NCBI GenBank assembly: GCA_025558075.1
Contig: JAHLKF010000022.1
Coordinates: 248,001 to 312,000 of the forward strand
Length of the DNA: 64,000 nt
From: Gaertneriomyces semiglobifer
Taxonomy: Eukaryota; Chytridiomycota; Chytridiomycetes; Spizellomycetales; Spizellomycetaceae
Direction of reading: 5' to 3'
Shown one piece after another: positions 22,535 through 33,348 of the stretch; positions within the stretch are counted from its first letter, which is position 1, and every line of letters begins with the position of its first letter. The notes beneath the pieces are model-generated. The model searched no databases, was not told the origin of the DNA, and saw only the letters and a program-made list of their open reading frames with translations. The position numbers were made by a program, and so were the translations under genes.

Positions 22535-24747
22535 ATGACAACGGCCCTGCCAGCAGAGCCAGAACAAACACTGGCAACCACTACCGCTCCATCACTTGCC
22601 AACACAGCACCAGGCCTGAGAGTATCATTCAAAGAACTCGCGTTGGATCAGCAACCTCCTTCACCACCACCCTCAGACAATGGGTCTCCCGTCATGCAAG
22701 GGACCAACACATTACCCCTCAAGACTGCCACAGCGCCCAACGCTGAAATCAACATGGTCCCTGCTCATTTGAATATCCAGGTCCCGGAACGGGCAACATC
22801 TCCTCCCGACGATGCATCGAGGAGCGAAGCTCAATCTGCCAGTTACCCGTCGTCGCCTATTCCCGAGGATGGCCGTCCAGCTGGAGCTACCTTGAAAAGA
22901 CCGAATTCTTTCTCGGGCCCTGCGTTTACACAGCCACGTGCAATGATCAAGGGCCTCTCGACTCATTCAATGCAATCTCCGCGTACGACGGGCGATGTCA
23001 ACGGTCCTGCGCCGCATCTTCGACCACTTGACGAAAACGAGTCGATGTCTCCTGCCTTAAAGCGTCCGGCTTCAGCTCCAAGTGCTACGGCTCAACGGAG
23101 ACTCACTCGACAACGTTCGGAGAAGGAGGTTTTGGTCGGTACGCCTGTAAAGGAAGGTCACCATAACTACGTGCTGATGTATGACATGCTGACTGGGATT
23201 AGAGTCACGGTATGATGTTCACAGCGCATCTTTTACCTAAGTTATGGAAACTGATATTTTTCCCAGGTCTCTCGTTGTGAGGCCAAACCACGACGAAAGC
23301 TCGAGAAGCCCGACTTCAAATATAAGCAAAAGCTCTCTTTCGACTCACTCGGGAATGAGGTGACGCCGGCCGCAAAGTTTGAGTTTGAGTACAAGGATTA
23401 CGCACCTTGGGTGTTCAGAGAAATCAGGAAAAAGGCAGGCATTGAGCCTGCTGATTATCTCGTAAGTGTGCGCGACGTTTCCCACCGAGATGCTCTGAAC
23501 TAATATTTTTTATCACAATGCAGACGTCGTTAACAGAAAAATACATCCTTTCTGAGATCAGTAGCGCAGGAAAGAGTGGCAGCTTTTTCTATTACAGCTC
23601 CGACTATCGTTTCATCATCAAAACCATCCATCCTCACGAGCTTCGCGTGTTCCTGAAGATGATTGAGAACTATCACCAACATATCTGCGACAACCCGAAT
23701 TCTCTACTTTGCCGCATCTACAATCTAGCGCGCGTGAAGCTACCGCACGGTCGCAAAGTTCACTTTGTGGTAATGGGCAACGTTTTCCCACCAAACAAAG
23801 ATATTCACGAGGTGTATGACTTGAAAGGCTCGACCTTTGGCCGTGAATATCCTGAAGATCTGGCTAAAGACGATCCACGCGCGGTGTTGAAGGATCTGAA
23901 TTGGATTAATCGCGGGAAGAAATTAGAATTGGGACCACAGAAACGGCAATTGCTCGTGGAGCAGCTCGAGCGCGATGTTGAATTTCTAGTCAAGCATAAG
24001 ATCATGGATTATTCCCTCCTTATCGGCATCCATGACCTCAAGCGTGGCAACAAAGAAAACATTCGAGATCAAACATTAGCTGTTTACGACCCCAATCCAG
24101 CATCGCTTAGTCGACAGAACACGTCCACATCAATTCGAGGTCCTAAGCCAACGCGAAAGGAGCTGAAGCGTATGATGAGCGAAACAGAGCCGCTTCCTTA
24201 TTGTCCTTCAACATCGATGCTACCTGATTTCCCAGCGCAGGAGCGTACCAATTGTGTCTTTTACCAGGATCACGGCGGTTTTGCGTCATCCGACGAGAGA
24301 AATGAACCTTCTGCCGAGCTGTACTATATTGGTGTGATTGATATCTTCACAAAGTATAACGTGGCGAAACGGGTTGAGCACTTTTGGAAGTCGATGACCC
24401 AAGATGCCAAGTCTATATCTGCGGTCCACCCTCGGCGCTATGGGAGACGATTTATGCAATTTATGAAGGAGGCAATCAGGGGGTATACGTTGGAGGAGGA
24501 TGCAGCTATGCGTTCAAGGCGAGCGTCCGGCGTTGTGCAAGCAGCTGGCGCAATACCTGTTCCTGTTGGCCCAGAACAATTGGCATCTATGGAAGAACCA
24601 GGGCCCCTTGAGATGGATAGCCTTGGATTGGTTGGCGCCGTGGTTGCTGCCACGAATCCGCGAATTTCTTTTGATGCCAGCAAGGGTGAAACTGCAGAGC
24701 AACGTGCTTCTGAAGTGTTAACCGCTTTGGCAGCGGCGAGAGCCTAG
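22535..24747 (+). CDS. MSS4: Phosphatidylinositol-4-phosphate 5-kinase (Mss4-type)
   Basis: Makes PI(4,5)P2 at the plasma membrane, controlling actin, endocytosis and cell-wall signalling. 697 aa from exons 22535-23209, 23267-23461 and 23524-24747. The first 220 residues are Ser/Pro/Thr-rich and probably disordered. The kinase core starts near 205 (GHHNYVLMYDMLTGIRVTVS) and contains KYILSEISSAGKSGSFFYYS, HFVVMGNVF, DLKGSTFGRE (about 389), KIMDYSLLIGIHDLKRG (MDYSLL about 451) and, after an insertion, YYIGVIDIFTKYNVAKRVEHF with ISAVHPRRYGRRF. These are the conserved PIPK catalytic and specificity segments. The tail is Ala-rich. Start chosen as the first ATG of a long open exon. Gene symbol by orthology to the yeast enzyme. 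Confidence 0.95.
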
Positions 24748-25016
24748 CAAGCCACCACAAATATTTTCTCGCTTTTCTTTTCTTGTATATACGTAGAGCA
24801 CCTATGTCGACATAATGTCATTAAATGAAATGATTACCCGCATTGTACTGTTGCGAATGTGCTGTTAACCAGTGTTGGTTCATGGTAGAGCTGCAAACGC
24901 AGGCGCTGGCGCGTCGGAAACCATAGCAACAAGGACTTGCGTGAGTGGTTTGACGTGCAACTCGGATCGTTGAGCGGGGTGTACCGCACACGAACTACCA
25001 AACTATTCGTTCGACG

Positions 25017-25593
25017 ATGCTGGCTCAAAAATCAACACAAGCACTGCGCACCCTCATATGTCGCCAACCACGTACGGTGGTCCAGGTTCGGAGAGGACAT
25101 GGTGGTCATGAAGCGAGAGGATTAGAGCCAAGCGGATATTTCTTGGGGCGACCGGTAAGTGTAGTGGAATGGCTCGTAGTTCTCTTTAGGGAAAATGAGA
25201 GAGTGATGCGGACTAGCTTGTGTGAATCTTTGTTAAACTGCGTTGAAGGGAGAAAGTTTGCCTGATTGTTTATGACATGAGTACTTAATATCGTCATTTC
25301 GATAGGCTGGTGAAAAGCGCAACTGGTACTGGTGGGAACCTCTATGGTACTTTGGGTTCTACGGTTCTTTCGCCGCATTTTTTGCCTTCAACGCATTCTC
25401 TCCACGTCAAACGTACGTCCTTTGTGAGCAAACGGTGTTTATATCATCCCGCGCTGACCTTTTCTTTATGCAAATTCTTAGCCCAACGGAAACTGCCAAG
25501 CTTGAAGCCCACCGTCGTCTTGCAGAACGAGGAGAAACATTTGGTTGGCCGTTCCCTGCTGATTACGGACTGGTGAAGGCTGTGGAGGCTTAA
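25017..25593 (+). CDS. Mitochondrial complex I ESSS/NDUFB11 subunit
   Basis: Accessory membrane-arm subunit of NADH:ubiquinone oxidoreductase. 118 aa from exons 25017-25154, 25306-25412 and 25482-25593; introns of 151 and 69 nt, GT-AG, phases agree. A basic presequence (MLAQKSTQALRTLICRQPRT) precedes RRGHGGHEA, SGYFLGRP, then AGEKRNWYWWEPLWYFGFYG and one hydrophobic span (SFAAFFAFNAF), the ESSS/NDUFB11 signature. The C-terminus (KLEAHRRLAERG) faces away from the membrane. Length fits the family. The upstream 24748-25016 holds only the PIP5K 3' end and this promoter. Confidence 0.85.
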
Positions 25594-25937
25594 ACTTGTA
25601 ATGGATAACGAAGGAAAACGCCATACGCTTGATCATGACCATTATGTATTGCCAATGAAAACATTTGTCGGAATGATACCTGATAATGCTTGAAGTACGT
25701 GAGCATCCCATTGTTCATTTGTGCGGATGGCGCCGTTCGGGTTGCGGTAGATATCCGTTGTCCAGTGTGCATACCAACGAGCGCTTATGCGTCCACTGTG
25801 ACAATCGCTTAGTCGAGGCACCGTTTTAGTGGAACTGTCGATTTTTAAGTCGGCATTACCACAACAAACGAACACGGGGGACCAACTGTTGCATGAGAAA
25901 CTTTATATTACGCTTTTTTATCGAGCTTCTAAAGTTG
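25594..25937. other. Intergenic region between convergent genes
   Basis: 344 bp between the stop codons of the NDUFB11 gene and the mitochondrial carrier, so both 3' UTRs lie here. A minus-strand frame at 25875-25642 is open but begins with GTG and has no room for upstream exons. Nothing else is seen. Confidence 0.4.
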
Positions 25938-27169
25938 TTATGCATCGGTGCTACTATCGAAGGCTTCTTTACATCTCTCATATATGGGGAAGAACATGGA
26001 GCAAACACAGAACCACCATGCAGATCTTGCTGCACCTCCAGTAAAGAAAGCGGAATAAACTTTGGCGACATTCGCTCTACCAGTTTGCGTGATCAAAGCG
26101 TTTCGCTGGTCATGGACAATCTCTGTGGCTACCGTAGACATTGACACTCGCTTGTGGTCTTGCCTTGTCATGATTTTGGTTCGTATAACGTCGAATGGTG
26201 TGGTGAGAAAAGCGGCCAAAGCGCCGGCGATGCCACCGAACATTGTAGATTTTACCGTCGTGATAGAGACTTCGTTGGGCTCTACTGGATCTACCATGAA
26301 TACTGTTCCGTCGGTGATTGTGGGTGTTTGTGGGGGGACAGTGAGGTGATGGTGAACCTGCTTCATGGTATCATAGGTTACAAAAAGGATTGCCATAAAT
26401 GGCCAGTCGCGGGCAGTTGTACTCCAGAATCCACGGAACAAGCCCGAAGGCCCTTCTTGTTTCAGAATCATCCTGAAGGCGTACATGCCTGTGGCGCCTC
26501 CTCGTCCAGCAGTTTTGTCATAATGACCTGTTTGAAGACGAGCAGTGATGACCTCTCGCGGAACTTTGATAATAGAGGATACCGTGTCACCGGCAATAGC
26601 AGACACAGCGGAAGTGGCGATGAAGCCGAAGGACGGGATAGGTGAGTTTCGTGGGGAAGGACTTGGGTTTGTGTTCTTATTTATCCATCGTTTGCATACT
26701 TCATATGTTGCCCATCTGAGACCTCCCTGTAAGACCGAGGTCGTTAATACACACGCTGGGACGCTGGAATACAACTGCATCGCGGGCAAGGTACCTGTGG
26801 TCCGGCGCCTACTACTGAAGTGACAAAGCCTTTCTTTAAAATCTTCGCCGTTTGTATCGTGAAAAGACCTTTGATGGCGGCACTCGCCGATTGACCCGTC
26901 CCTGCGGCAGCCTGCATTCTCGTCTTGAACGTGTCCAGAGGGTGCATTATGGCAAAGGACGAGGACAGGGCAACGGCGCCAGCGGCAAAACTGTTGCGAA
27001 TCAAGTAGTATTGGTTAGCGCTCGACGGTGCCGCTTGCTGGTTATGTTGGTGCTGCATCTGAGCGGTGTTGGTGTGCTTGGGAATAGGCATGACTACAGT
27101 CTGCGATGGGGATGCACCGGCGCCAGCAGACATGGAATATCTCGCCGCCGTTGTTGCTGCTGCTGACAT
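25938..27169 (-). CDS. Mitochondrial carrier family (SLC25) protein
   Basis: 387 aa from exons 27169-26795 and 26726-25938 (68-nt intron, phase 0). Three repeats each show a P-x-[DE]-x-x-[KR] signature: HPLDTFKTRMQ, VPREVITARLQ and TPFDVIRTKIM. GLFRGFWSTTARDWPFMAILF is the matrix-loop and even-helix pattern of repeat 2. The N-terminal 50 residues are Gln/Ala/Ser-rich and not part of the fold. Between repeats 2 and 3 is an insert of about 35 residues. The PRE variant in repeat 2 and the overall pattern recall S-adenosylmethionine-type carriers, but the substrate cannot be fixed from motifs alone. It acts in the inner mitochondrial membrane. Confidence 0.88.
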
Positions 27170-27742
27170 TGCGTTGACTAGATGATGTAAATGACGCTAG
27201 CTGAAGATCGTGATGTCCGGATCAGTCCACCTTTTGTCGAGAAGGCCGATGCAGGTTCACTAGTTCGCTGTTGCTTCGTGGTGGAGTTCCACTTGTTCTG
27301 ATACTGGTCTCGTACTTGGAAGTCCTCGTTTGTCTCGACCGTCTCTGATACGCCGCCGTCGTCGTCGTTCGTCGTCGTTCGTCGTCGGCCGGCTGTGAGT
27401 GATGCGCTCGCTCCCCCGATCAAAAACGCCGCGCATTTTGATCTTTTTGATCTTATCTTGTGTGCCCTGATTTTGATGGAGTTAGGGTTGTGACAAGCGC
27501 GCGTCATCACGTGTCTATTGGCCAGATCAAAGAAATGACTCATGCAAAAACTGCGGCGCGATGTTTATCGCACCACATCAGTCAACGTGTTAATTAATTA
27601 CGCTGGCAAGCGCAGCCGATTTATCGACTAAAGTGAGGCACTGAATTTGAACTCAAAAATGAGGTGTCAAGGACCACAGCAAATTAAATGCTCATCAGGC
27701 ATTTAGAGTCTCCTCATTAAGATCTGCTTTTCTTCCTTTTTT

Positions 27743-27750
27743 TATATAAG
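27743..27750 (+). promoter_or_regulatory. TATA-box candidate
   Basis: tatataag preceded by a T tract and followed about 100 bp later by a possible spliced leader with donor gtaagt near 27905. No downstream coding exon could be linked to it except perhaps the gene at 28581, so its target is unknown. Confidence 0.35.
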
Positions 27751-27966
27751 CCCGGGAGAGTCCCCGAAGAGACCTCCCACAACCAAAAATTGGTCTCCCA
27801 CTCCAACCCGAAGGTTGGGTGAACAAAGGCCCCAAGCGCGTTTGTGCAATGTCTCGGGTCCTCCATCCGCACCGGCCTTGTTGATCACCGAATGCGCGAG
27901 AAAGGTAAGTATGAAGAAGAAACGAGGGGAGATGGGGTACGCACGGCTTTTATACCCGTAAGATGG

Positions 27967-28066
27967 ACTGTGCCATTCGCTACCATGACAGTCATGTGTG
28001 CAATTGCTGTGCCAAGTGGCACAAGCATGCTACGAAGTAACGGGTGGCACAGTCAAGATCCTGTGC
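27967..28066. repeat. Cluster of TGTGCC/GGCACA sites including a perfect palindrome
   Basis: Within 100 bp the core tgtgcc or its complement ggcaca occurs about five times. Two copies form the inverted repeat TGTGCCA-AG-TGGCACA at 28008-28023. The flanking copies are actgtgcca, gtggcacagtca and cctgtgccg. It looks like a multi-site protein-binding element or remnant of a repeat. No coding sequence overlaps. Confidence 0.5.
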
Positions 28067-28580
28067 CGTTATCAATATCCCTTATGTGCAATGGTGAACG
28101 ATCGTGTTGAGCGAACGACCATGGCTGGACATCGCTGTGAAGGTTCGAATGAAAGAAAAGTAGTCAACTGAATCCTCTTCGTCCGGCCAGGCTGGACTCA
28201 GTATCAGGCCTGCCGGGTGTTGTGAAACAAGTGTTGATGCTAGAATGTTTCGAACGATTCCGTTGTGCTGTTATGGCAAGGAAATGCGCCCCCACGCAGC
28301 TCGCAATAGGATGAATGCATTCCGCTTTGACAAGACCAGTCCAGCTAACGTACTCACATACGGGTGATCCTGTGCTTAGGAATATGCTTTGTGGTGTTGC
28401 CGGCAGCTCCTGTCCAACGTGTCCGGACATGTCAAAGCGCGTCGACTCGTATTCGAGACCCCTCTGTTCGTCAACACACCAGGCACGGAAACTGGCATCC
28501 CTTGAGGAGCGATCAAAGGCTACAGACTCTGTCCCGTACGCTCTCGTTTTGCGGTGTTTCTTTACAATAGCGCACTCGTC

Positions 28581-30330
28581 ATGGCCTCTCTGTACGACAA
28601 AATCCACATGGCCATAGATACCGGGTCCCCATGGGCAAAGTATGCAGTTGGCACTGCTCTGATCTTCGGGTCAATATTACTCACCGCCTTGGTCTGGGAC
28701 ATTGCGGTGGGAGTTTGGAACTGGTGTGGATTCGGCCCAATGCCCGTGGAAGAAGCAGATGTACAGTCAGTGGTCGATGATGGTGCAGAGTGGCAAGAAC
28801 AAAATGGGATCCGTCTGGTACGAGATCTCTTTCCCTTCTGAGCATTTTTCCCAATTGTGTTAAATCCGAAAGTGAACTATTTGTAGTCGCCTGAAGAACG
28901 GATCGTAATGCTGGAGAAGAAGCTCGATTTTCTCCAGCGTAGGGTAATTGCCCTGGAGAGTCGACCGCCGCCCACCGCGCCTGCAACGTCGAATGCCGCG
29001 CCTCCACCACCACCTCCTCCACCGCCTCTGCCGATTCCAGAACGAGATCCACTTCAGGCTCTGAAACAGAAAACTTCCATTCGACGCGACGAGGTGATCA
29101 TCAAGGAGAACAGTTCAGAACCCGCGACAATGCACGAGGTTTTGCAAGAGCTCTTCAAAGTCCAACGCAAAGTGGTGAACTTTATCAGGTATGACTGCTC
29201 AGTTGAAAGGTAACCCGTGATGCAAGGCATTTAACGCTGTGGCCAATGACAACAGTCCGCGCAAATCGTACATGCAAAAGCGCTTAATAACACGCCAGCC
29301 TTCCGCTAGCTCTCCTTTACGCAAGAGCAGCGTTTCCACGTCGGCGACAGTAGCAAAGCCTTCCAAACTCTCGCTTACCGGGAACCGGCGGCAAACACGC
29401 TCTGTAACTCGTGCTCTGGAGGAAGCTGAAGCGATTGGCCCTGGTGGCTGGAAGCCACTTGCAACCAACGATGATAGGACACTGTCAAGTCTTGTAACAA
29501 CTGGAGCTTCAAGGCAAGTGCTATGACTTGTTGGATACCTGCAGCGACTCTCGAATGACATTTACTGTCGGCGGCAGGACTAAGCCACCAGACACTACTG
29601 TTCGCATGGAAGGTCACAGATGGATTGATGCAGAAACAGAAGTTGAAGATAAGGAAAACGACAGTAATAAAAGCATGGAGGAGCTGATGCACCCAAGGTA
29701 TTCTTACGCTTAGCAGTGGTCTCTGAGATGTGCTGGGGCTTAACATACGCCAGGGATAGCGAAGTGGCAAAGGATCAAACCGCTCCCGTGGGAGAGCAAC
29801 AACCCAGGTAAGCAATGCCAATGAATTGGTGCTTCGTATTGCCCCGGTATTGACAGAGCGTATAGAACCCTTGTGCCTTGCACCAACAAAACGACAACGT
29901 CAATGTCATCAGCTGGCCCGAAGCGTCTGGCGTAGGTGACTTATATTCATTTAATGAAGATCAACGACCTACTCACTCGTGAGGCCTTCAGATCTGAGAC
30001 TTTAGCAAGGGATATTGCCGTTACGCGTTTGAAACCGACTGGTATCCCAAGGTCGCCTGGCGGCACCACGCTGATTCCTCAACGCCGACCGGCCAGTAAG
30101 CCTCCAACTGCCACAGAAGAAGCATGTAAGTTCCTAAATTGTAATATTACTTTCAGCCACTGCGGCAATGGCTTGACATGGTCTTGTGTGTCCACGCAGT
30201 TCGCTCGCTAAAAGAAAAGTTCAAGAGGGCATACCCCAAGGATGAAGATCATGACGCAAGGATTGCCGACTCTGCAGAGTCGGATGAGTGGACCACTAAT
30301 AGTCATGTGTCCAAATCCGTCGACCACTGA
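28581..30330 (+). CDS. Unknown single-pass membrane protein with coiled coil
   Basis: About 435 aa. Proposed exons: 28581-28817, 28887-29188, 29256-29483, 29545-29697, 29754-29807, 29857-29931, 29992-30125 and 30200-30330. All join in phase; exon 3 could instead end at 29513 with a GC donor. One transmembrane helix lies at about 22-48 (YAVGTALIFGSILLTALVWD), followed by an acidic segment, a short coiled coil (ERIVMLEKKLDFLQRRVIAL), a poly-proline run, FKVQRKVVNFIR, then a long Ser/Thr/Lys-rich disordered part and a charged C-terminus (RSLKEKFKRAYPKDEDHDAR). The layout recalls peroxisomal or organelle-surface adaptors, but no family motif is certain. It ends 34 bp inside the 3' end of the opposing gene model. 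Confidence 0.6.
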
Positions 30331-31846
30331 TGCAAGGAGTTCGAACATACAGTTGGATGAGTAGTAAGCATCTTAAAACCAAAACAGAGGTCTCAAAGTG
30401 CGAGGAATGAGTGCGTCGGCTGTCATATATTGTGCAGGATATATGATAGGTCTTGCGAATACGAACGACGTAGCTACTCAACATATTCAGACCATCAGCT
30501 CCCAAGGGATGAACAAAGCTCAAGACAAAGTGTACCTCTTGTACGAGGTGCTTCAGCTCGTCAATATCGCCAGTAGTAGGCGAGCCGGCAGCCTCATCCT
30601 GACGAAGCGCGCGCGCCATGTCGTCGCGCACACGTTCTTTCTGCGGAGCAAAATGAGCTTGATGGTGACGCGAGTTGCAAAAGGCGTTGCACAATCCTAC
30701 CATGTTGAGGAGCTCTGGCAACAATTCTTCGTTCGCGTCAGGTAGCATCTTCCCTAGCATGGCCGCCTCCAGTGCAAATGTTAACTGATGTAAAATAGGA
30801 AGCATTTCCTGTTACCTACCACCTCTGGTATCCTGATCGGCTCGTTCGCGAGCGCCATATGCATCTCATCCAAAAACCCAACCCATTTCGCGTTTTCCCG
30901 CACAAGGTACGCCTGAACGTCTGCCTGTGGTCCGCAACCAATGTCCAGAAATAGTGATGTGCCATTCTCGTGCGCGATCTGGTTTAAGAGTCGTTGGTGC
31001 GTGCCAGGGATAAGGGAGGTTGACTCCTTTTCGTTATCCGAGGGAGGAGTTAGGTAGGAAAACATTTTGCGGATGGCCCTAGATGTTGTTCCAGTTTCCG
31101 TTAAGATGACTCTGCGGACATTCACAAGCCAAATCCAAATTACCTGTTCACTTCTGCCGCACCATCTGCCCACTGCTTTGCTTCTTGGGTTCGTGGCCTG
31201 AATAAGAGCTGGACGGAAGGGAACACAAAGATGCCGCTCGGCGGTAGCCGGGCTGCCTGAAATTCAGGTTTCGGGGAGATAAGCTTGACAATTCTCTTGT
31301 GGTCAATGAGAAAGAATAGAGGTTGAGCAGGTAGTGCTGGCGATTGTTGTGATTGTGTAGGTGGTTGAGCCACGAAACGTGCGAGGAGAATCGGTGCATG
31401 GGTTTTCGGATGTGCGCCAGTGAAAAGGGTGAAGCTCTACTAACAAAATGGTCGACCCTTCGGTTTCAGCGATTGCTCTTTGCAGCATGAGAATGGCATG
31501 ATACCGTTAGGAGCACCAGATCCGTACATGTGTTGTGGTTTCCTCTAGAGCTCTACCGCATCGTGTGGACGAAGTGCGGCTACTAGTCGACAATGGAGCA
31601 AGGAAGGACAAGAAGTTGAGGTGGTCTGGCGGTGTGCCTGAGCAGCGGCATCAGTAAATGAGGGTTACTTTCATCAAAGAGTCCAACTGGACAACAATAC
31701 ATACCTTCATTTGTGCAGAAAGACGCCAAACCATCAAATAACACCGTGCATTGATGTGAGGCTTCCCCAGTTGCGAGCAGGGACCGTTCTATTGAAGTGA
31801 GCTGTTGCACCCATGGCAATGTGTGGAGAAATGTAGATAGCTCCAT
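30296..31846 (-). CDS. Unknown multi-exon protein
   Basis: Coding-like frames follow one another but I cannot name the product. The likely first exon is 31846-31705 (MELSTFLHTLPWVQQLTSIE). The middle exon contains FFLIDHKRIVKLISPKPEF and GIFVFPSVQLLFRPRTQEAK, joined by a 66-nt intron to AIRKMFSYLTPPSDNEKE and RLLNQIAHENGTSLFLDIG. The last exon runs from about 30788 with TFALEAAMLGKMLPDANEEL and ends near 30296. The exon(s) between 31704 and 31400 are uncertain. No signal peptide or membrane helix is seen. DIGCG resembles a methyltransferase loop but lacks the rest of that fold. Its 3' end overlaps the convergent neighbour. The proposed start lies 101 bp from the divergent glycosyltransferase-like gene. 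Confidence 0.45.
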
Positions 31847-31946
31847 GTGTAGGTCGAAGTGAGGCCTCAAGAACCACAGGATGCTAGATCTAGACAAGGC
31901 TACGCTGCCTACGCAGCACCACGGGGGCAGGTTGCAGCAGCAACAC

Positions 31947-33111
31947 ATGGCATTTAACCAAACCGATGCCGCATCCAGTGTAGATGATGAGGCTTACCTT
32001 CCCTCACGGCTTACTGTCATTCTGACCACCAGGTAACGTTCACATTGGTATAAATAAGAGAGGAGCCATTCACAAACGGTCATAACATAGCCCGACACCC
32101 TCCAATCCCTCCACCGCTCTCATCTCCACGGTATTGGACTCTTTGAACAACGCCTGCTTCTCCTCTAAACCCACAGCGCCGATCTCCAAGTGTCCACTGA
32201 TAGTGACCTTCGATGGATATGTGGAACATGCTGCGACGTCAAAACTCAAGTCCGGTCGTGTGGTTGCCGACCTTGCCGAGCGATATGAAGAGTACATTGC
32301 CAAGGTTCAAGAAGAACTTACGGAACGCTCCCAGCAATTGCATGGCAGGACATTCGAAGTGATTAACCAGGAGGAGCAAGTCCGTCTAAGCGCATCAACT
32401 TGGTGCACTGCGGAGATTCGGTCACTTCCATGTCTAGATACGCCGGCACCGACTGAGGTTACGGTGCCATTTGCGCTTCGCCTAATACGTATGCGAAGTC
32501 ATGCCGGCTTTGCCTTGTGCGTACGGACGGCGCTTAGCTTGGTAACAACGCCTTTCGTACTCGTGCTGCAGCACGACTGGGCGTTTGTGCAGAAGATTGA
32601 CTTTGCAGGACTGGTACGACACATGGAGTGTCATGACCAGATGAATTACGTAGGTTTCTTGAGTACGCGAATTCTGGAATATGTTAAGCGGAAAGGACGT
32701 GGGAAAGGATTGCCGCCCTGTGTTTTCGACTCACCTAGCTGGCCGCTTGTTCGCCTTTACTTCTGGTTTGATAAGCCGCACCTCGCACGTACAAATCACT
32801 ACCGAACGAACGTATTCTCGCGAGGCTTCTTCAAGAAAGGAGATTTCATTGAAGATACATATGGTCAGTATGAATTGAACTGCATTAAAGAGGCCGGCTT
32901 GAAAGGCGACGCCGAAGGAATCGCCGAGTGGGAGCAGTTTGGAACTTTCTTATATTATCCGGACGATGGGAAGTATCGTGCTCTTACTCATCTGCATGGT
33001 AGAGCGATGGGAACAGGTCAAGGGCGCAGAGCAGGTGTTAGCGAATTCAAAGAGCTTTTGGTAACAAATCCCGCCAATACACCAGAAGGCTCGAGATCTA
33101 ATGTAATGTAG
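31947..33111 (+). CDS. Glycosyltransferase-like protein of unknown substrate
   Basis: 368 aa from exons 31947-32032 and 32091-33111. Taking only the long ORF would leave no ATG, whereas the 58-nt intron joins MAFNQTDAASSVDDEAYLPS and LTVILTTSPTPSNPSTALIS in frame. LTVILTTSPTPSNPST at the N-terminus, VTFDGY, then FVLVLQHDWAFV (about 175) and FLSTRILEYVKRK resemble the N-terminal strand and acidic nucleotide-sugar motif of GT-A glycosyltransferases, with QHDW in place of D-x-D. The C-terminal part has GTFLYYPDDGKYRALTHLHG. No signal peptide or membrane anchor is visible, so it may be cytosolic. Family unassigned. Confidence 0.6.
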
Positions 33112-33112
33112 G

Positions 33113-33268
33113 ATGAGCAAGCCTAGTGTAGCTGATTTCACGACTATAGACTTATTCCGAGGAGTTGTCACCAAGGAGCTTTTGGAACAGTTAGTACAAT
33201 TCAAAGATCAATTCATTCTCCTCGAGAAGGAATTGGACGAGTGCATTGAGTCAACCAGTGACCTGTAA
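33113..33268 (+). CDS. Hypothetical 51-aa helical ORF or alternative 3' end
   Basis: ATG at 33113 begins one base after the TAG of the glycosyltransferase-like gene; the ORF ends TAA at 33266-33268. It encodes a predominantly helical, acidic peptide (TKELLEQLVQFKDQFILLEK). It could be a small downstream ORF on the same transcript, an alternative last exon or chance. Neither a promoter nor a splice site decides the matter. Confidence 0.22.
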   Translation: MSKPSVADFTTIDLFRGVVTKELLEQLVQFKDQFILLEKELDECIESTSDL

Positions 33269-33348
33269 ATAATCAAATTATTTCGATGATTATCCACTTT
33301 CTTGGAGTATATTGCTTATGAACAAAGTAGGGAATATGTACATCTGAA

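Larger units (their letters stand above)
27170..28580. other. Long intergenic region with TATA box, hairpins and palindrome cluster
   Basis: 1.4 kb without a supportable gene. A minus-strand ATG ORF (27543-27178, 121 aa, Ser/Thr/Arg-rich) probably is carrier leader. On the plus strand TATATAAG (27743-27750) is followed by small inverted repeats (accaaaaattggt and ccaacccgaaggttgg) and a splice-donor-like gaaaggtaagt near 27905. This could be a promoter plus 5' exon of a non-coding RNA or the leader of the gene at 28581. The palindrome cluster at 27967-28066 is listed separately. Confidence 0.35.

Noticed and set aside
25642..25875. 77-codon minus-strand frame between convergent genes
   Set aside because: GTG start, lies in the 3' UTRs, and there is no space for upstream exons.
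27178..27543. 121-aa minus-strand ORF upstream of the mitochondrial carrier
   Set aside because: Low-complexity Ser/Thr/Arg composition, no motif, and it lies in the carrier leader region; no splice link.
28120..28160. tRNA-like B box (aaggttcgaatga)
   Set aside because: No matching A box, acceptor stem or cloverleaf could be drawn around it.
28164..28607. 147-codon minus-strand frame
   Set aside because: It starts at GTG, runs across the start of the opposite-strand membrane protein and has no family resemblance.
29514..29544. 31-nt GC-AG intron in the unknown membrane protein gene
   Set aside because: A 61-nt GT-AG intron using donor GTCAAG at 29484 also keeps phase and has a normal size, so the exotic option is not needed.
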